A DNA stretch of 64,000 nucleotides from Chryseolinea sp039930485 (lineage in GTDB: Bacteria; Bacteroidota; Bacteroidia; Cytophagales; Cyclobacteriaceae): the NCBI GenBank assembly GCA_039930485.1, contig JBDTTT010000003.1, forward strand, positions 31,725 to 95,724. Direction: 5' to 3'. A program made the position numbers and the translations under genes. The notes under the pieces are model-generated. The model saw only the letters and a list, made by a program, of their open reading frames with translations, did no database searches and was not told where the DNA came from. This document shows, piece by piece, positions 53,005 to 62,092 of the stretch (its first letter is position 1; every line of letters starts with the position of its first letter).

Positions 53005-54468
53005 GTGCTTGAACTAAAAGACATATTGTACAAAGTATCCCTTACCTCCGGCTATGGTAACATGAGCGTGGAAGTGAAAGGTATTTGCTTTGACTCTAGA
53101 AAGGTTCAAGCAGGATTTTTATTTGTGGCGGTAAAAGGTACTCAGTCGGATGGACATGAGTACATCAACAAAGCAATTGAACTTGGTGCTACGGCAGTTG
53201 TATGCGAGACATTACCAGAAAGCATCAATGAAAATATTTCGTACGTAACGGTTAAGAACAGTGCTCATGCCCTTGGTATCATCGCTGCTAATTTTTTCGG
53301 CAATCCATCAGAACAACTCAAGCTTGTTGGAGTAACCGGAACGAACGGAAAAACGACTACTGCTACTTTGCTCTATCAACTGTTCGGTATGTTGAGCTAT
53401 AGAGTTGGGTTAATCTCCACCGTTGAAAATAGAATTGTGGACGATGTCATTCCATCTACGCACACAACTCCTGATCCAATTCAATTAAATGAATTGCTGA
53501 AAAAGATGTTGGATTCTGGCTGTCAATATGTATTCATGGAGGTGAGTTCACATGCTATCGATCAGGATCGTATTGCAGGGTTAAGTTTTGTTGGAGGTGT
53601 TTTTACAAACATCACACATGATCACCTCGACTATCATAAGACATTTGAAAATTACATTAAAGCAAAAAAGAAATTCTTTGATGAGTTGAAAGGTGACGCC
53701 TTTGCTTTAGTAAATGCTGATGATAAGCGCGGCATGGTGATGATGCAAAATACTAAAGCTACCAAATACACTTTCGGATTAAAGAAGATGGTGGACTTCA
53801 AAGGCAAAATCATCACGAACTCGATTGAAGGTCTTGAAGTAGAGATTGGGACAAAGAGCGTTTGGTTCAGAATGATTGGAGACTTTAATGCATACAATCT
53901 TCTAGGCGTATATGGTGCTGCTGTTTTGCTCGGTGAAGATTCAGATGAGGTGTTGACTCATCTTTCATCTTTAAAAGGTGCGCAAGGAAGATTTGAATTG
54001 GTAATGCCCGGTGCAAAAGTTACCATCATTGTTGACTACGCTCACACACCAGATGCATTGAAAAATGTATTGGAAACGATCGCTCAGTTTCGAACAGGTA
54101 GTGAACAAGTAATAACAGTGGTTGGCTGTGGAGGTAATCGCGATAAGACAAAGCGCCCGTTGATGGCTTCTATTGCTTGCCGGTTTAGTGACAAGATTAT
54201 TCTGACATCAGATAATCCTCGTGATGAAGATGCAATGGAAATCATTCGTGAAATGCAAACAGGTGTTATGCCTACAGAGGCACGGAAGACATTGGTAATT
54301 GCTGATCGTGAAGAAGCAATTAAGACGGCATGTATGATGGCGAAAGAAAGAGACATCATTCTCATTGCTGGTAAGGGACATGAAACATACCAGGAAATAA
54401 AAGGAGTAAAGCATCCGTTTGATGATCGAGAGGTCGCAAAAAGGATGATGGGACTTATGAACAATTAG
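53005..54468 (+). CDS. murE: UDP-MurNAc-tripeptide synthetase MurE (meso-DAP adding)
   Basis: 487 residues. P-loop GVTGTNGKTTTATLLYQL, HTTPDP, the carbamylated-Lys region, and DYAHTPDAL. The DNPR motif in LTSDNPRDED is the diagnostic for meso-diaminopimelate as the third residue, so the organism's peptidoglycan is mDAP-type. GTG start. Confidence 0.96.
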   Translation: MLELKDILYKVSLTSGYGNMSVEVKGICFDSRKVQAGFLFVAVKGTQSDGHEYINKAIELGATAVVCETLPESINENISYVTVKNSAHALGIIAANFFGNPSEQLKLVGVTGTNGKTTTATLLYQLFGMLSYRVGLISTVENRIVDDVIPSTHTTPDPIQLNELLKKMLDSGCQYVFMEVSSHAIDQDRIAGLSFVGGVFTNITHDHLDYHKTFENYIKAKKKFFDELKGDAFALVNADDKRGMVMMQNTKATKYTFGLKKMVDFKGKIITNSIEGLEVEIGTKSVWFRMIGDFNAYNLLGVYGAAVLLGEDSDEVLTHLSSLKGAQGRFELVMPGAKVTIIVDYAHTPDALKNVLETIAQFRTGSEQVITVVGCGGNRDKTKRPLMASIACRFSDKIILTSDNPRDEDAMEIIREMQTGVMPTEARKTLVIADREEAIKTACMMAKERDIILIAGKGHETYQEIKGVKHPFDDREVAKRMMGLMNN

Positions 54469-54488
54469 TAAATAGTGACGATGTGCAA

Positions 54489-54869
54489 ATGTGCAAATTA
54501 TGAGGAACTATAAAGGTAACGCAATTGTGAATATGACTTTTCAGTTTGCTTTAGAGATTATTGATTTCTCAGAATCATTGAGAGAAATGAAAAGATTTGC
54601 ATTTGCCGATCAAGTGTTGCGATCTGGATGTTCCATTGGAGCAAATGTAAAAGAAGCTCAAAGTGCAGAAAGCCGAGCGGATTTTATTCACAAGTTGAAG
54701 ATTGCATCAAAGGAAGCTGAAGAAACGGAATATTGGCTAGAGCTTTCAGAGGTTGCCAAAAATTATCCAAAGCCAGGAAAATTATTGATTGGCATTGAAA
54801 GCATTTTGAAAGTACTGAGTAAAATCATCTCAAGCTCAAAGAAAACTGCTACGCGATGAATTTGCACAT
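54489..54869. repeat. 11-bp perfect inverted repeats bracketing the four-helix-bundle gene
   Basis: ATGTGCAAATT (54489-54499) directly before the gene's ATG and AATTTGCACAT (54859-54869) overlapping the last base of its stop codon. The left arm is part of an 8-bp tandem, ATGTGCAA repeated twice from 54481. The arms may be transposition-like ends or a transcript-folding element. Confidence 0.55.
54500..54859 (+). CDS. Four-helix-bundle (23S rRNA intervening-sequence/S23-like) protein
   Basis: 119 residues, all helical: FQFALEIIDFSESLREMKRF, ADQVLRSGCSIGANVKEAQS, DFIHKLKIASKEAEETEYWL, GIESILKVLSKIISSS. This is the IVS/S23 four-helix-bundle family, related in fold to Avd of diversity-generating retroelements. 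Such genes appear scattered in spacers and in 23S insertions. Here it sits between murE and mraY, bracketed by inverted repeats, so it looks like an insertion into the dcw operon. ATG 54500 preferred over GTG 54491. Confidence 0.85.
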   Translation: MRNYKGNAIVNMTFQFALEIIDFSESLREMKRFAFADQVLRSGCSIGANVKEAQSAESRADFIHKLKIASKEAEETEYWLELSEVAKNYPKPGKLLIGIESILKVLSKIISSSKKTATR

Positions 54870-54873
54870 TGAA

Positions 54874-54894
54874 AAATTGACAATTGATAATTAG
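54874..54894 (+). repeat. Three heptamers before mraY
   Basis: AAATTGA, CAATTGA, TAATTAG in register, just 3' of the four-helix-bundle element. Confidence 0.45.
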
Positions 54895-54896
54895 CG

Positions 54897-56123
54897 ATGC
54901 TATACTATTTATTCAACTATCTTGACACAATGGACATACCTGGAGCAGGTGTGTTTCAATACATTTCGTTCCGTGCGGGTGTTGCAGCATTTCTATCATT
55001 ATTGATTACTATTTTCTTCGGAAAAAACCTGATTAACATTCTTCGTAAGAAACAAGTTGGTGAAGATATCCGTGATCTTGGCCTTGAAGGTCAGGTTCAA
55101 AAGAAAGGAACACCAACGATGGGTGGGTTTATCATTATCGCTGCGATATTAATACCAACACTTTTATTAGCAAAGCTTGATAACGTTTATATCATCCTGT
55201 TAATCACGGCTACAGTTTGGTTAGGTCTTATCGGATTTTTAGATGACTACATTAAAGTCTTCCGTAAGAACAAGGAAGGTTTAGCCGGTCGTTTTAAAAT
55301 TGTCGGCCAAGTTGGGTTAGGATTGATCGTTGGACTAACACTGTACTTCAACGACAATGTAATAGTTCGAGAAGTAAGCCCTGCTTCGTTCGCGAGTATT
55401 GAGATTGAAGATTTGCAAGAGAACTTTGATACGAAAGTCGAGTACAATGATGTAAAGTCAACTAAGACAACTGTTCCATTCTTAAAGAATAATGAGTTAG
55501 ACTACAGCAAACTTCTTCCTATTCCAAAAGAATATACTTGGATTGTTTACGTGTTGGTAGTGATTGTTATTATTACAGCAGTATCGAATGGTGCAAACAT
55601 TACAGATGGTATTGATGGTTTGGCAGCTGGTACTTCAGGTATAATTGCATTAACGCTAGCAATTTTTGCTTACCTCTCAGGTCGTATTGACTTTAGTAGT
55701 TATCTCAACATCATGTACATCCCAAATCTAGGTGAGCTGGTAATTTTTTGCACAGCACTGGTAGGGGCGTGTCTTGGCTTCTTGTGGTACAACTCATATC
55801 CTGCTCAGGTATTTATGGGTGATACTGGAAGTTTAACCCTTGGTGGTCTTATTGCAGTTTTGGCATTCGCGGTAAGAAAGGAATTAATGATACCCTTACT
55901 CTGCGGAATTTTTTTAGTTGAAAATCTTTCCGTGATCCTACAGGTATCTTATTTCAAATACACAAAAAAGAAATATGGTGAAGGAAGAAGAATATTCTTA
56001 ATGTCTCCTCTTCATCATCATTATCAAAAGAAAAATATTCATGAGGCGAAAATTGTTTCGCGCTTCTGGATCGTAGGAATTCTATTGGCTATTGTAACAC
56101 TGGCAACATTAAAATTAAGATGA
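54897..56123 (+). CDS. mraY: Phospho-MurNAc-pentapeptide transferase MraY
   Basis: 408 residues, about 45 more than E. coli MraY. Ten transmembrane helices; motifs GTPTMGGFII, LIGFLDDYIKV, NGANITDGIDGLAAG and SPLHHHYQKK are present. Residues about 155-212 (IVREVSPASFASIEIEDLQE onward) form an inserted extramembrane segment typical of Bacteroidota. It makes lipid I at the inner membrane. Its end overlaps murD by 4 bp. Confidence 0.96.
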   Translation: MLYYLFNYLDTMDIPGAGVFQYISFRAGVAAFLSLLITIFFGKNLINILRKKQVGEDIRDLGLEGQVQKKGTPTMGGFIIIAAILIPTLLLAKLDNVYIILLITATVWLGLIGFLDDYIKVFRKNKEGLAGRFKIVGQVGLGLIVGLTLYFNDNVIVREVSPASFASIEIEDLQENFDTKVEYNDVKSTKTTVPFLKNNELDYSKLLPIPKEYTWIVYVLVVIVIITAVSNGANITDGIDGLAAGTSGIIALTLAIFAYLSGRIDFSSYLNIMYIPNLGELVIFCTALVGACLGFLWYNSYPAQVFMGDTGSLTLGGLIAVLAFAVRKELMIPLLCGIFLVENLSVILQVSYFKYTKKKYGEGRRIFLMSPLHHHYQKKNIHEAKIVSRFWIVGILLAIVTLATLKLR

Positions 56124-57481
56124 GCGAGCGGATCATCATATTGGGTGGAGGAGAAAGTGGAACGGGAGCAGCATTGCTCGCGAAAGTGAAGGGCTATGAT
56201 GTTTTTGTTTCAGACCAGGGACCTATCAAAGAGAAATACAAAGCTGAACTAACTCAGAATAATATTTCATTTGAAGAAGGTCAGCATTCAGTTGAAAAGA
56301 TTTTAAGCGCAACACTTGTAATTAAAAGCCCAGGTATTCCGGATAAGGCAGAGATTATCAAAAAGATTAAAGCCGCGGGTATTTCAATAGTCGATGAAAT
56401 TGAGTTTGCGTTTCGTCATACCGGTGCGAAGGTCATTGCAATTACCGGAACTAATGGTAAGACAACTACAACGCTGCTTACCTATCATCTGATGAAGAAT
56501 GCAGGATTTAATGTTGGTCTTGCAGGCAATGTAGGTTTCAGCATGGCGCGCCAGATTGCGCAGCAGAAGTTTGATTGGTATGTATTAGAGGTTAGCAGTT
56601 TTCAACTTGATGGAACAAAATCCTTTAAACCTGAAATTGCCATTCTATTGAATATCACCCCAGATCATTTGGATCGATACGAGTATAACATGCAGAACTA
56701 CATTGATTCGAAGTTCAGCATTATTAAAAATATGAACGCATCGCAGCATTTCATTTATTATGCTGATGATGATGTAATCGCTAAGGAACTAGGTAAAGGT
56801 AACATAGCACCAAAGCAACTCTCTATTTCTTTAAATAGCTCATCAACTTCACCTCTCAAATTTGATGGTGAGAAGATGAATTTCAATTTAACAGAGAAGT
56901 TCACACTCATGCAATCGGAGACAACGTTGAATGGTCCGCACAATTTAATTAACACAATGGCCGCAGTGTCAGCTGTATCTATTGCAGGTGTTAGTTTGAA
57001 TTCAATCAAGGAAGGATTGAAGACTTTCAAGAATGCTCCCCATCGACTTGAATTAGTGGCAACGATTAATGGAGTTGAATTTATAAATGATTCGAAAGCT
57101 ACCAATGTGGATTCTGTGGTGTATGCATTGGGAAGTTATGAAAAACCATTGGTGTGGATTGCAGGCGGAGTTGATAAAGGAAATGATTACAACATCATTA
57201 AAGATGCAGTGAAGAAGAAAGCACGTGCCTTGATTTGTCTTGGTAAAGAAAATGACAAACTGAAGAAGGCATTTGGTGATGTTGTTCCAACAATAAAGGA
57301 AACACAAAGCGTACATGAGTTGGTGCGCATGGCGTTGCAGGTGGCTCAAGCGGGTGATGTAGTTCTACTCTCTCCGGCTTGCGCAAGTTTTGATCTCTTC
57401 AAGAACTATGAAGACCGCGGAGATCAGTTTAGAAAAGAAGTGCTTGAATTGAAAAAAGAAGTCGAAGGACATTTAGTATGA
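56120..57481 (+). CDS. murD: UDP-MurNAc-alanine--D-glutamate ligase MurD
   Basis: 453 residues. N-terminal Rossmann (RIIILGGGESGTGAALLA), P-loop AITGTNGKTTTTLLTYHL, LNITPDHLDRY, FINDSKATNVDS, and WIAGGVDKGNDY. It adds D-Glu to UDP-MurNAc-Ala. Overlaps mraY and ftsW by 4 bp each. Confidence 0.96.
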   Translation: MSERIIILGGGESGTGAALLAKVKGYDVFVSDQGPIKEKYKAELTQNNISFEEGQHSVEKILSATLVIKSPGIPDKAEIIKKIKAAGISIVDEIEFAFRHTGAKVIAITGTNGKTTTTLLTYHLMKNAGFNVGLAGNVGFSMARQIAQQKFDWYVLEVSSFQLDGTKSFKPEIAILLNITPDHLDRYEYNMQNYIDSKFSIIKNMNASQHFIYYADDDVIAKELGKGNIAPKQLSISLNSSSTSPLKFDGEKMNFNLTEKFTLMQSETTLNGPHNLINTMAAVSAVSIAGVSLNSIKEGLKTFKNAPHRLELVATINGVEFINDSKATNVDSVVYALGSYEKPLVWIAGGVDKGNDYNIIKDAVKKKARALICLGKENDKLKKAFGDVVPTIKETQSVHELVRMALQVAQAGDVVLLSPACASFDLFKNYEDRGDQFRKEVLELKKEVEGHLV

Positions 57482-58653
57482 ATAAGTTCAAAGAGTGGAT
57501 AGACAAAAATTTACAAGGCGATCGGGTGATCTGGGCCGTTGTATTTGCGCTTTCGCTGATTAGTATTCTTGTGGTATACAGTTCGATTGGCACTTTGGCT
57601 TTTAAGCGCACAAGAAGCCCGGAGAGTCTTTTGATCAAACATACCTTTACTGTAATTGTAGGTTTGGCTGCAATGTGGTTCGCGCACAAAGTGGATTATC
57701 GCTACTACTCTAAGCTTTCCAAGTTTGCTTTGTGGATCAGTATTCCACTATTGATTTATACTTTCACGAATGGAGTTTCATTAAATGAAGCAGCTCGTTG
57801 GATTGAAGTTCCAATCATTGGTTCCTTTCAGCCCTCAGATTTTGCAAGCTTAGCCTTGATTGTAAATCTGGCGAGTATGTTATCGAAGCGTCAGCAAAAT
57901 ATTGATGATATAAAAGAATCACTCATTCCAATACTTTTTTGGTGCGGTGTCATTTGCGGATTGATTGCCTTGACAAACTTGTCAACGGCAGTACTTCTCT
58001 TAATCACGTGTATGCTCATTATGTTCATAGGTCGCGTTCCGACCAAGTATTTAGCAATGTTGGTGTTCGTAGGTATTTTGTTTGGATCACTTGCGGTTGT
58101 ATTTGGATCACGCGGAGAAACAGCAAAGAATAGAATTTTAAGCTTTGTAAATGGTTCGGAACTTCCTTTCCAGGCGAAACACGCTCGCATTGCTGTTGCT
58201 ACCGGAGGTATTTTCGGAAAGGGACCAGGCAATAGTGATCAACGAAATATTCTCCCTCACCCTTATTCTGATTTTGTTTACGCTATCGTAATCGAAGAGT
58301 ATGGAATGATCGGTGGTATAGTTGTACTCATCTTGTATTTGATTCTTCTTCATCGAGGAATGAAAGCAGCATACAATAGTGAACGAGCCTTTGGAGGCTT
58401 ACTCTCTGCAGGACTTAGTTTCGATTTGGTCTGTCAGGCCATGGTGAACATGGGTGTGGTTGTTGGACTTGGTCCGATAACAGGTCAACCGTTGCCGCTA
58501 ATCTCGATGGGAGGAACATCAATGGTATTTACTGGATTGGCAATTGGAATTGTGCTCAGCGTGAGTAGAGGCGAACAAGATCAGGCATGGGAACAATCCA
58601 CAGGATCAGATAAAGAAAGAGAAAATAAAAACGTAACTGCGAAAGCAGCCTAA
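57478..58653 (+). CDS. ftsW: Cell-division lipid II polymerase FtsW
   Basis: 391 residues, SEDS family with about nine to ten transmembrane helices. FQPSDFASLALIV, the large loop containing FVNGSELPFQAKHARIAVA and GNSDQRNILPHPYSDFVYAI, and GPITGQPLPLISMGGTSMVF are the SEDS hallmarks. It polymerises septal glycan with FtsI. Confidence 0.95.
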   Translation: MNKFKEWIDKNLQGDRVIWAVVFALSLISILVVYSSIGTLAFKRTRSPESLLIKHTFTVIVGLAAMWFAHKVDYRYYSKLSKFALWISIPLLIYTFTNGVSLNEAARWIEVPIIGSFQPSDFASLALIVNLASMLSKRQQNIDDIKESLIPILFWCGVICGLIALTNLSTAVLLLITCMLIMFIGRVPTKYLAMLVFVGILFGSLAVVFGSRGETAKNRILSFVNGSELPFQAKHARIAVATGGIFGKGPGNSDQRNILPHPYSDFVYAIVIEEYGMIGGIVVLILYLILLHRGMKAAYNSERAFGGLLSAGLSFDLVCQAMVNMGVVVGLGPITGQPLPLISMGGTSMVFTGLAIGIVLSVSRGEQDQAWEQSTGSDKERENKNVTAKAA

Positions 58654-58668
58654 TATAGAATTGAGACT

Positions 58669-59880
58669 TTGAGTAATACAGTACCATATCGAATCATCAT
58701 AAGCGGAGGAGGAACCGGTGGACATATCTTTCCTGCGGTGGCTATTGCGAATGAATTTCGTGAGCGCCATCCGAACGCTCAGATATTATTTATTGGTGCT
58801 CAGGGAAAAATGGAAATGACTCGTGTTCCTGAAGCAGGTTATAAAATTGTTGGGTTATGGATCAGTGGTTTGCAGCGCAAGCTTACGTTATCTAATCTTT
58901 TATTTCCGGTGAAGTTGGCTGTGAGTTACATACGGGCAAGAAAGATTGTTAAAAAGTATAAACCTCATGCTGTTATTGGAACAGGTGGATATGCAAGCGG
59001 GCCAATCATGTTGGCTGCTACCCGATTTAATTTTCCCACCCTTGTTCAGGAGCAAAACTCTTTTGCGGGATTGGCAAATAAGCAAGTCGCTAATCGTGTA
59101 ACAAAAGTTTGTGTAGCATACGATGGCATGGAAAAATATTTTCCGAAAGAGAAGGTAATTCTTACAGGGAACCCTGTTCGAAAAGATATTTTAAGTGTAA
59201 GCGAGAAACGTGAAAAGGCATTGTCGCATTTTGGTTTTGATAACAATGTAAAAACACTTTTAATTATTGGCGGAAGCCTTGGTGCAAGAACCATCAACGA
59301 AAGTATTCTCTCAAACATGACCAAGCTCGTTGATGCAAACATTCAAATGATTTGGCAAACGGGCAAAGGATATTTTGAATTGATGAAGTCTCAGTTGGAG
59401 AAATACGATTTAAGAAAAATCCGTGTTCACGATTTTGTTCGTGAAATGGATTTGGCTTACGCTGCTGCAGATGTTGTGATATCCCGCTCAGGTGCCTTGG
59501 CTGTTTCTGAATTGTGTATTGCCAACAAGCCTTGCATACTTGTTCCTTCACCGAACGTGGCCGAAGATCATCAAACCAAAAATGCAATGGCACTTGTTAA
59601 TAGAGATGCTGCCATTATGATCACCGATAAAGAAGCAAAGGATAAACTGGTGGATGCAGCGCTACAATTATTGTTTGATGAGCAACGCTGCAATAAGTTA
59701 AGCACAAATATTGCAGAACTCGCCAGACCAAATGCAACACAGGATATTGTAGACGAGATTGAACGATTGATTGGAGAACGAGCGACTTCTACTATTGGAA
59801 GTTCTGCGGTGAAGAACGCAAGTGCAAATGGAAATCAGGTTCAGTTTAAAGGAGTACAACACAAATTAATGACCAGCTAA
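58669..59880 (+). CDS. murG: UDP-GlcNAc:lipid I transferase MurG
   Basis: 403 residues, GT28 family. It converts lipid I to lipid II. IISGGGTGGHIFPAVAIA, IGTGGYASGPIML, VQEQNSFAGLANK, LLIIGGSLGARTIN and DVVISRSGALAVSELC are present. The start is TTG 58669; no ATG at a family-compatible position. The last ~25 residues (SSAVKNASANGNQVQF) are an extra tail. Confidence 0.95.
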   Translation: MSNTVPYRIIISGGGTGGHIFPAVAIANEFRERHPNAQILFIGAQGKMEMTRVPEAGYKIVGLWISGLQRKLTLSNLLFPVKLAVSYIRARKIVKKYKPHAVIGTGGYASGPIMLAATRFNFPTLVQEQNSFAGLANKQVANRVTKVCVAYDGMEKYFPKEKVILTGNPVRKDILSVSEKREKALSHFGFDNNVKTLLIIGGSLGARTINESILSNMTKLVDANIQMIWQTGKGYFELMKSQLEKYDLRKIRVHDFVREMDLAYAAADVVISRSGALAVSELCIANKPCILVPSPNVAEDHQTKNAMALVNRDAAIMITDKEAKDKLVDAALQLLFDEQRCNKLSTNIAELARPNATQDIVDEIERLIGERATSTIGSSAVKNASANGNQVQFKGVQHKLMTS

Positions 59881-59882
59881 AA

Positions 59883-61277
59883 GTGAAGATAGAGCAATAC
59901 GATAATGTTTATTTCCTGGGTATCGGTGGTATCGGTATGAGTGCTCTTGCTCGTTGGTTCATGAAAAAAGGACTAAAGGTTTCGGGTTATGACCGTACTT
60001 CTACAACATTGACTGCTGAATTAGAGAAGGAAGGAATGGTTGTTCATTTTGATGATCGCGTTGAGCTGATTTCAAAAGAAGTAATGAATCAAAAGGAAAA
60101 GACATTAGTTGTTTTCACTCCTGCTATTCCAAAGGATCATAAAGAATACAATTATCTAAAGGATAATGGATACACCATTCTGAAACGTTCAGAAGTACTG
60201 GGGTTAATCACGAAAGGCTACAAAACGATTGGCGTTGCTGGTACGCACGGAAAGACAACGACATCCTCTATGGTGGCACACATTTTACATGTGGCTGGAA
60301 AAAATATGGTTGGTTTTCTTGGTGGTATTACCACGAACTATGCATCGAATTTGGTGATGCAGGGTGAGATCAACGAAAAAACAATTGTAGTAGTAGAGGC
60401 TGATGAGTTTGATCGTTCATTCCTTCGTCTTTTCCCAGAGATTGCAATCATCACATCTGCAGATGCCGATCATTTGGATATTTATGGCAATCACGAAAGT
60501 TTAATTGCATCATTTAAAGATTACATCAACCAAATTAATAAGGGTGGTTCATTGATCATTCATGAGTCCATTGAAGAATTGCTTGCTTCACATGCCGATC
60601 ATGTAACAAAGAATATTTATAGCATGAGCCGGGGACAATTTTTTGCCGAAAACATTACCGCGAAAGGTGGATTTTTTGAGTTCGATCTTCTTGGGTTAGG
60701 AAAGACCGAACACGTGAGACTCGGTGTCCCTGGTTTTCATAACATTGAAAATGCTATCGCAGCTTCGGTGGCAGCCAGTCTGGTTGGTGTGAATACGGCC
60801 ACAATTAAAAAGGCGCTTGAGTCTTTCACAGGTGTGAAGCGCAGATTTGAATTTGTTGTGAAAGGGAAGAAGGTCGTATATGTTGATGACTATGCCCATC
60901 ATCCAACTGAGATTGAAGCGTTTTTGAAATCAATGAAGTCGTTGTACCCGAACAGAAAGTTGACGGTGATATTTCAGCCGCATTTGTTCACTCGCACTCG
61001 CGACTTCGCTGAAGGCTTTTCAAAAAGCCTGAGCATTGCAGATGAGTTGTTATTGATGGACATCTATCCTGCTCGTGAGTTGCCAATACCGGGTGTGACA
61101 TCGGATATGTTATTCAATGATATTACCAGTAAAGTGAAAATACGCTGTAATAAGAATGACCTGATGCAAAAACTGGAAGGTCTCGATATTGACGTCATTG
61201 CTACTATTGGCGCAGGCGACATTGATACGTTTGTAGAGCCGATTAAAAATATGGTGAGTAAGAAGTATGAAGTTTAA
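59883..61277 (+). CDS. murC: UDP-MurNAc--L-alanine ligase MurC
   Basis: 464 residues. FLGIGGIGMSALARW, P-loop GVAGTHGKTTTSSMVAHIL, VEADEFDRSFL, VDDYAHHPTEIEAF and FQPHLFTRTRDF. First amino-acid ligase of the pathway. GTG start at 59883, 2 nt after murG; overlaps ftsQ by 11 bp. Confidence 0.96.
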   Translation: MKIEQYDNVYFLGIGGIGMSALARWFMKKGLKVSGYDRTSTTLTAELEKEGMVVHFDDRVELISKEVMNQKEKTLVVFTPAIPKDHKEYNYLKDNGYTILKRSEVLGLITKGYKTIGVAGTHGKTTTSSMVAHILHVAGKNMVGFLGGITTNYASNLVMQGEINEKTIVVVEADEFDRSFLRLFPEIAIITSADADHLDIYGNHESLIASFKDYINQINKGGSLIIHESIEELLASHADHVTKNIYSMSRGQFFAENITAKGGFFEFDLLGLGKTEHVRLGVPGFHNIENAIAASVAASLVGVNTATIKKALESFTGVKRRFEFVVKGKKVVYVDDYAHHPTEIEAFLKSMKSLYPNRKLTVIFQPHLFTRTRDFAEGFSKSLSIADELLLMDIYPARELPIPGVTSDMLFNDITSKVKIRCNKNDLMQKLEGLDIDVIATIGAGDIDTFVEPIKNMVSKKYEV

Positions 61278-62031
61278 GTTTGATATAAAGCGTGAATTAA
61301 AAATTGGTGCAGTTCTACTGGTACTGGTGGCGGTTATTGCTTTTGCTGAACGCAAGCAAGGAAATGCTTCTATAAAAGACATTACGATTAAAGTGGACAA
61401 TGTAAATGAGAATCACTTTATCGATGAAGAAGATGTAGTGAAGTTGATGCAATTAAATAAGGACAATCTGAAAGGAGCAAGTTTGGACAAGGTAAACCTG
61501 AAAGATGTTGAGAAGAAAATTAAAATGAATCCTTTTGTTGAGGATGCGGAATTGTACAGCGATTTGAAAGGCAATCTTGTAGTGAAAGCAGAATTGAGAA
61601 GACCAATTGCTCGTATCGTTCGCAATGATGGACCAGATGGATACATCGCTGAAGATGGAACTATTATGCCAACATCTGAAAAATTCACTTCACGTGTTGT
61701 GCTGATCAGTGGCTCTTACACACGAACACTACTGCAAAAGGATAATGTAAATGAATTGGAAGAAGGCAAGCAGTTGATGCAAATGATCAACACGATACGG
61801 GATGATGAGTTCTGGGCTGCACAGGTTGCACAGCTTGATATTGATAGTAATGTAAGGATAACCATTTTTCCTCAGGTGGGGGATGAAGAAATTAAATTCG
61901 GAAAACCTGAGAATGTGGAAGCGAAGTTTAAGAAGCTGATGATTTTCTACAAAGAAATTCTTCCGCGCATGGGCTGGAATAAATACAGCAAAGTGAGTTT
62001 GGAATACGAAGGACAGATTGTAGCCGAATAA
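61267..62031 (+). CDS. ftsQ: Cell division protein FtsQ-like
   Basis: 254 residues with one transmembrane helix (IGAVLLVLVAVIAFAE), a POTRA-like domain (DEEDVVKLMQL, VNLKDVEKKIKMNPFVEDAE) and a beta domain (RPIARIV, DGYIAEDGTIMP). It links early and late division proteins. Position after murC supports the call. Its start overlaps murC. Confidence 0.88.
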   Translation: MKFKFDIKRELKIGAVLLVLVAVIAFAERKQGNASIKDITIKVDNVNENHFIDEEDVVKLMQLNKDNLKGASLDKVNLKDVEKKIKMNPFVEDAELYSDLKGNLVVKAELRRPIARIVRNDGPDGYIAEDGTIMPTSEKFTSRVVLISGSYTRTLLQKDNVNELEEGKQLMQMINTIRDDEFWAAQVAQLDIDSNVRITIFPQVGDEEIKFGKPENVEAKFKKLMIFYKEILPRMGWNKYSKVSLEYEGQIVAE

Positions 62032-62092
62032 CTTTTAATGACAATGAAAAGACTTATAAAGAATACAACAACCACTAATAAAGATTGACATT

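Noticed and set aside
54491..54499. GTG start at 54491 for the four-helix-bundle protein
   Set aside because: It lies within the inverted repeat, and the ATG at 54500 fits the family start.
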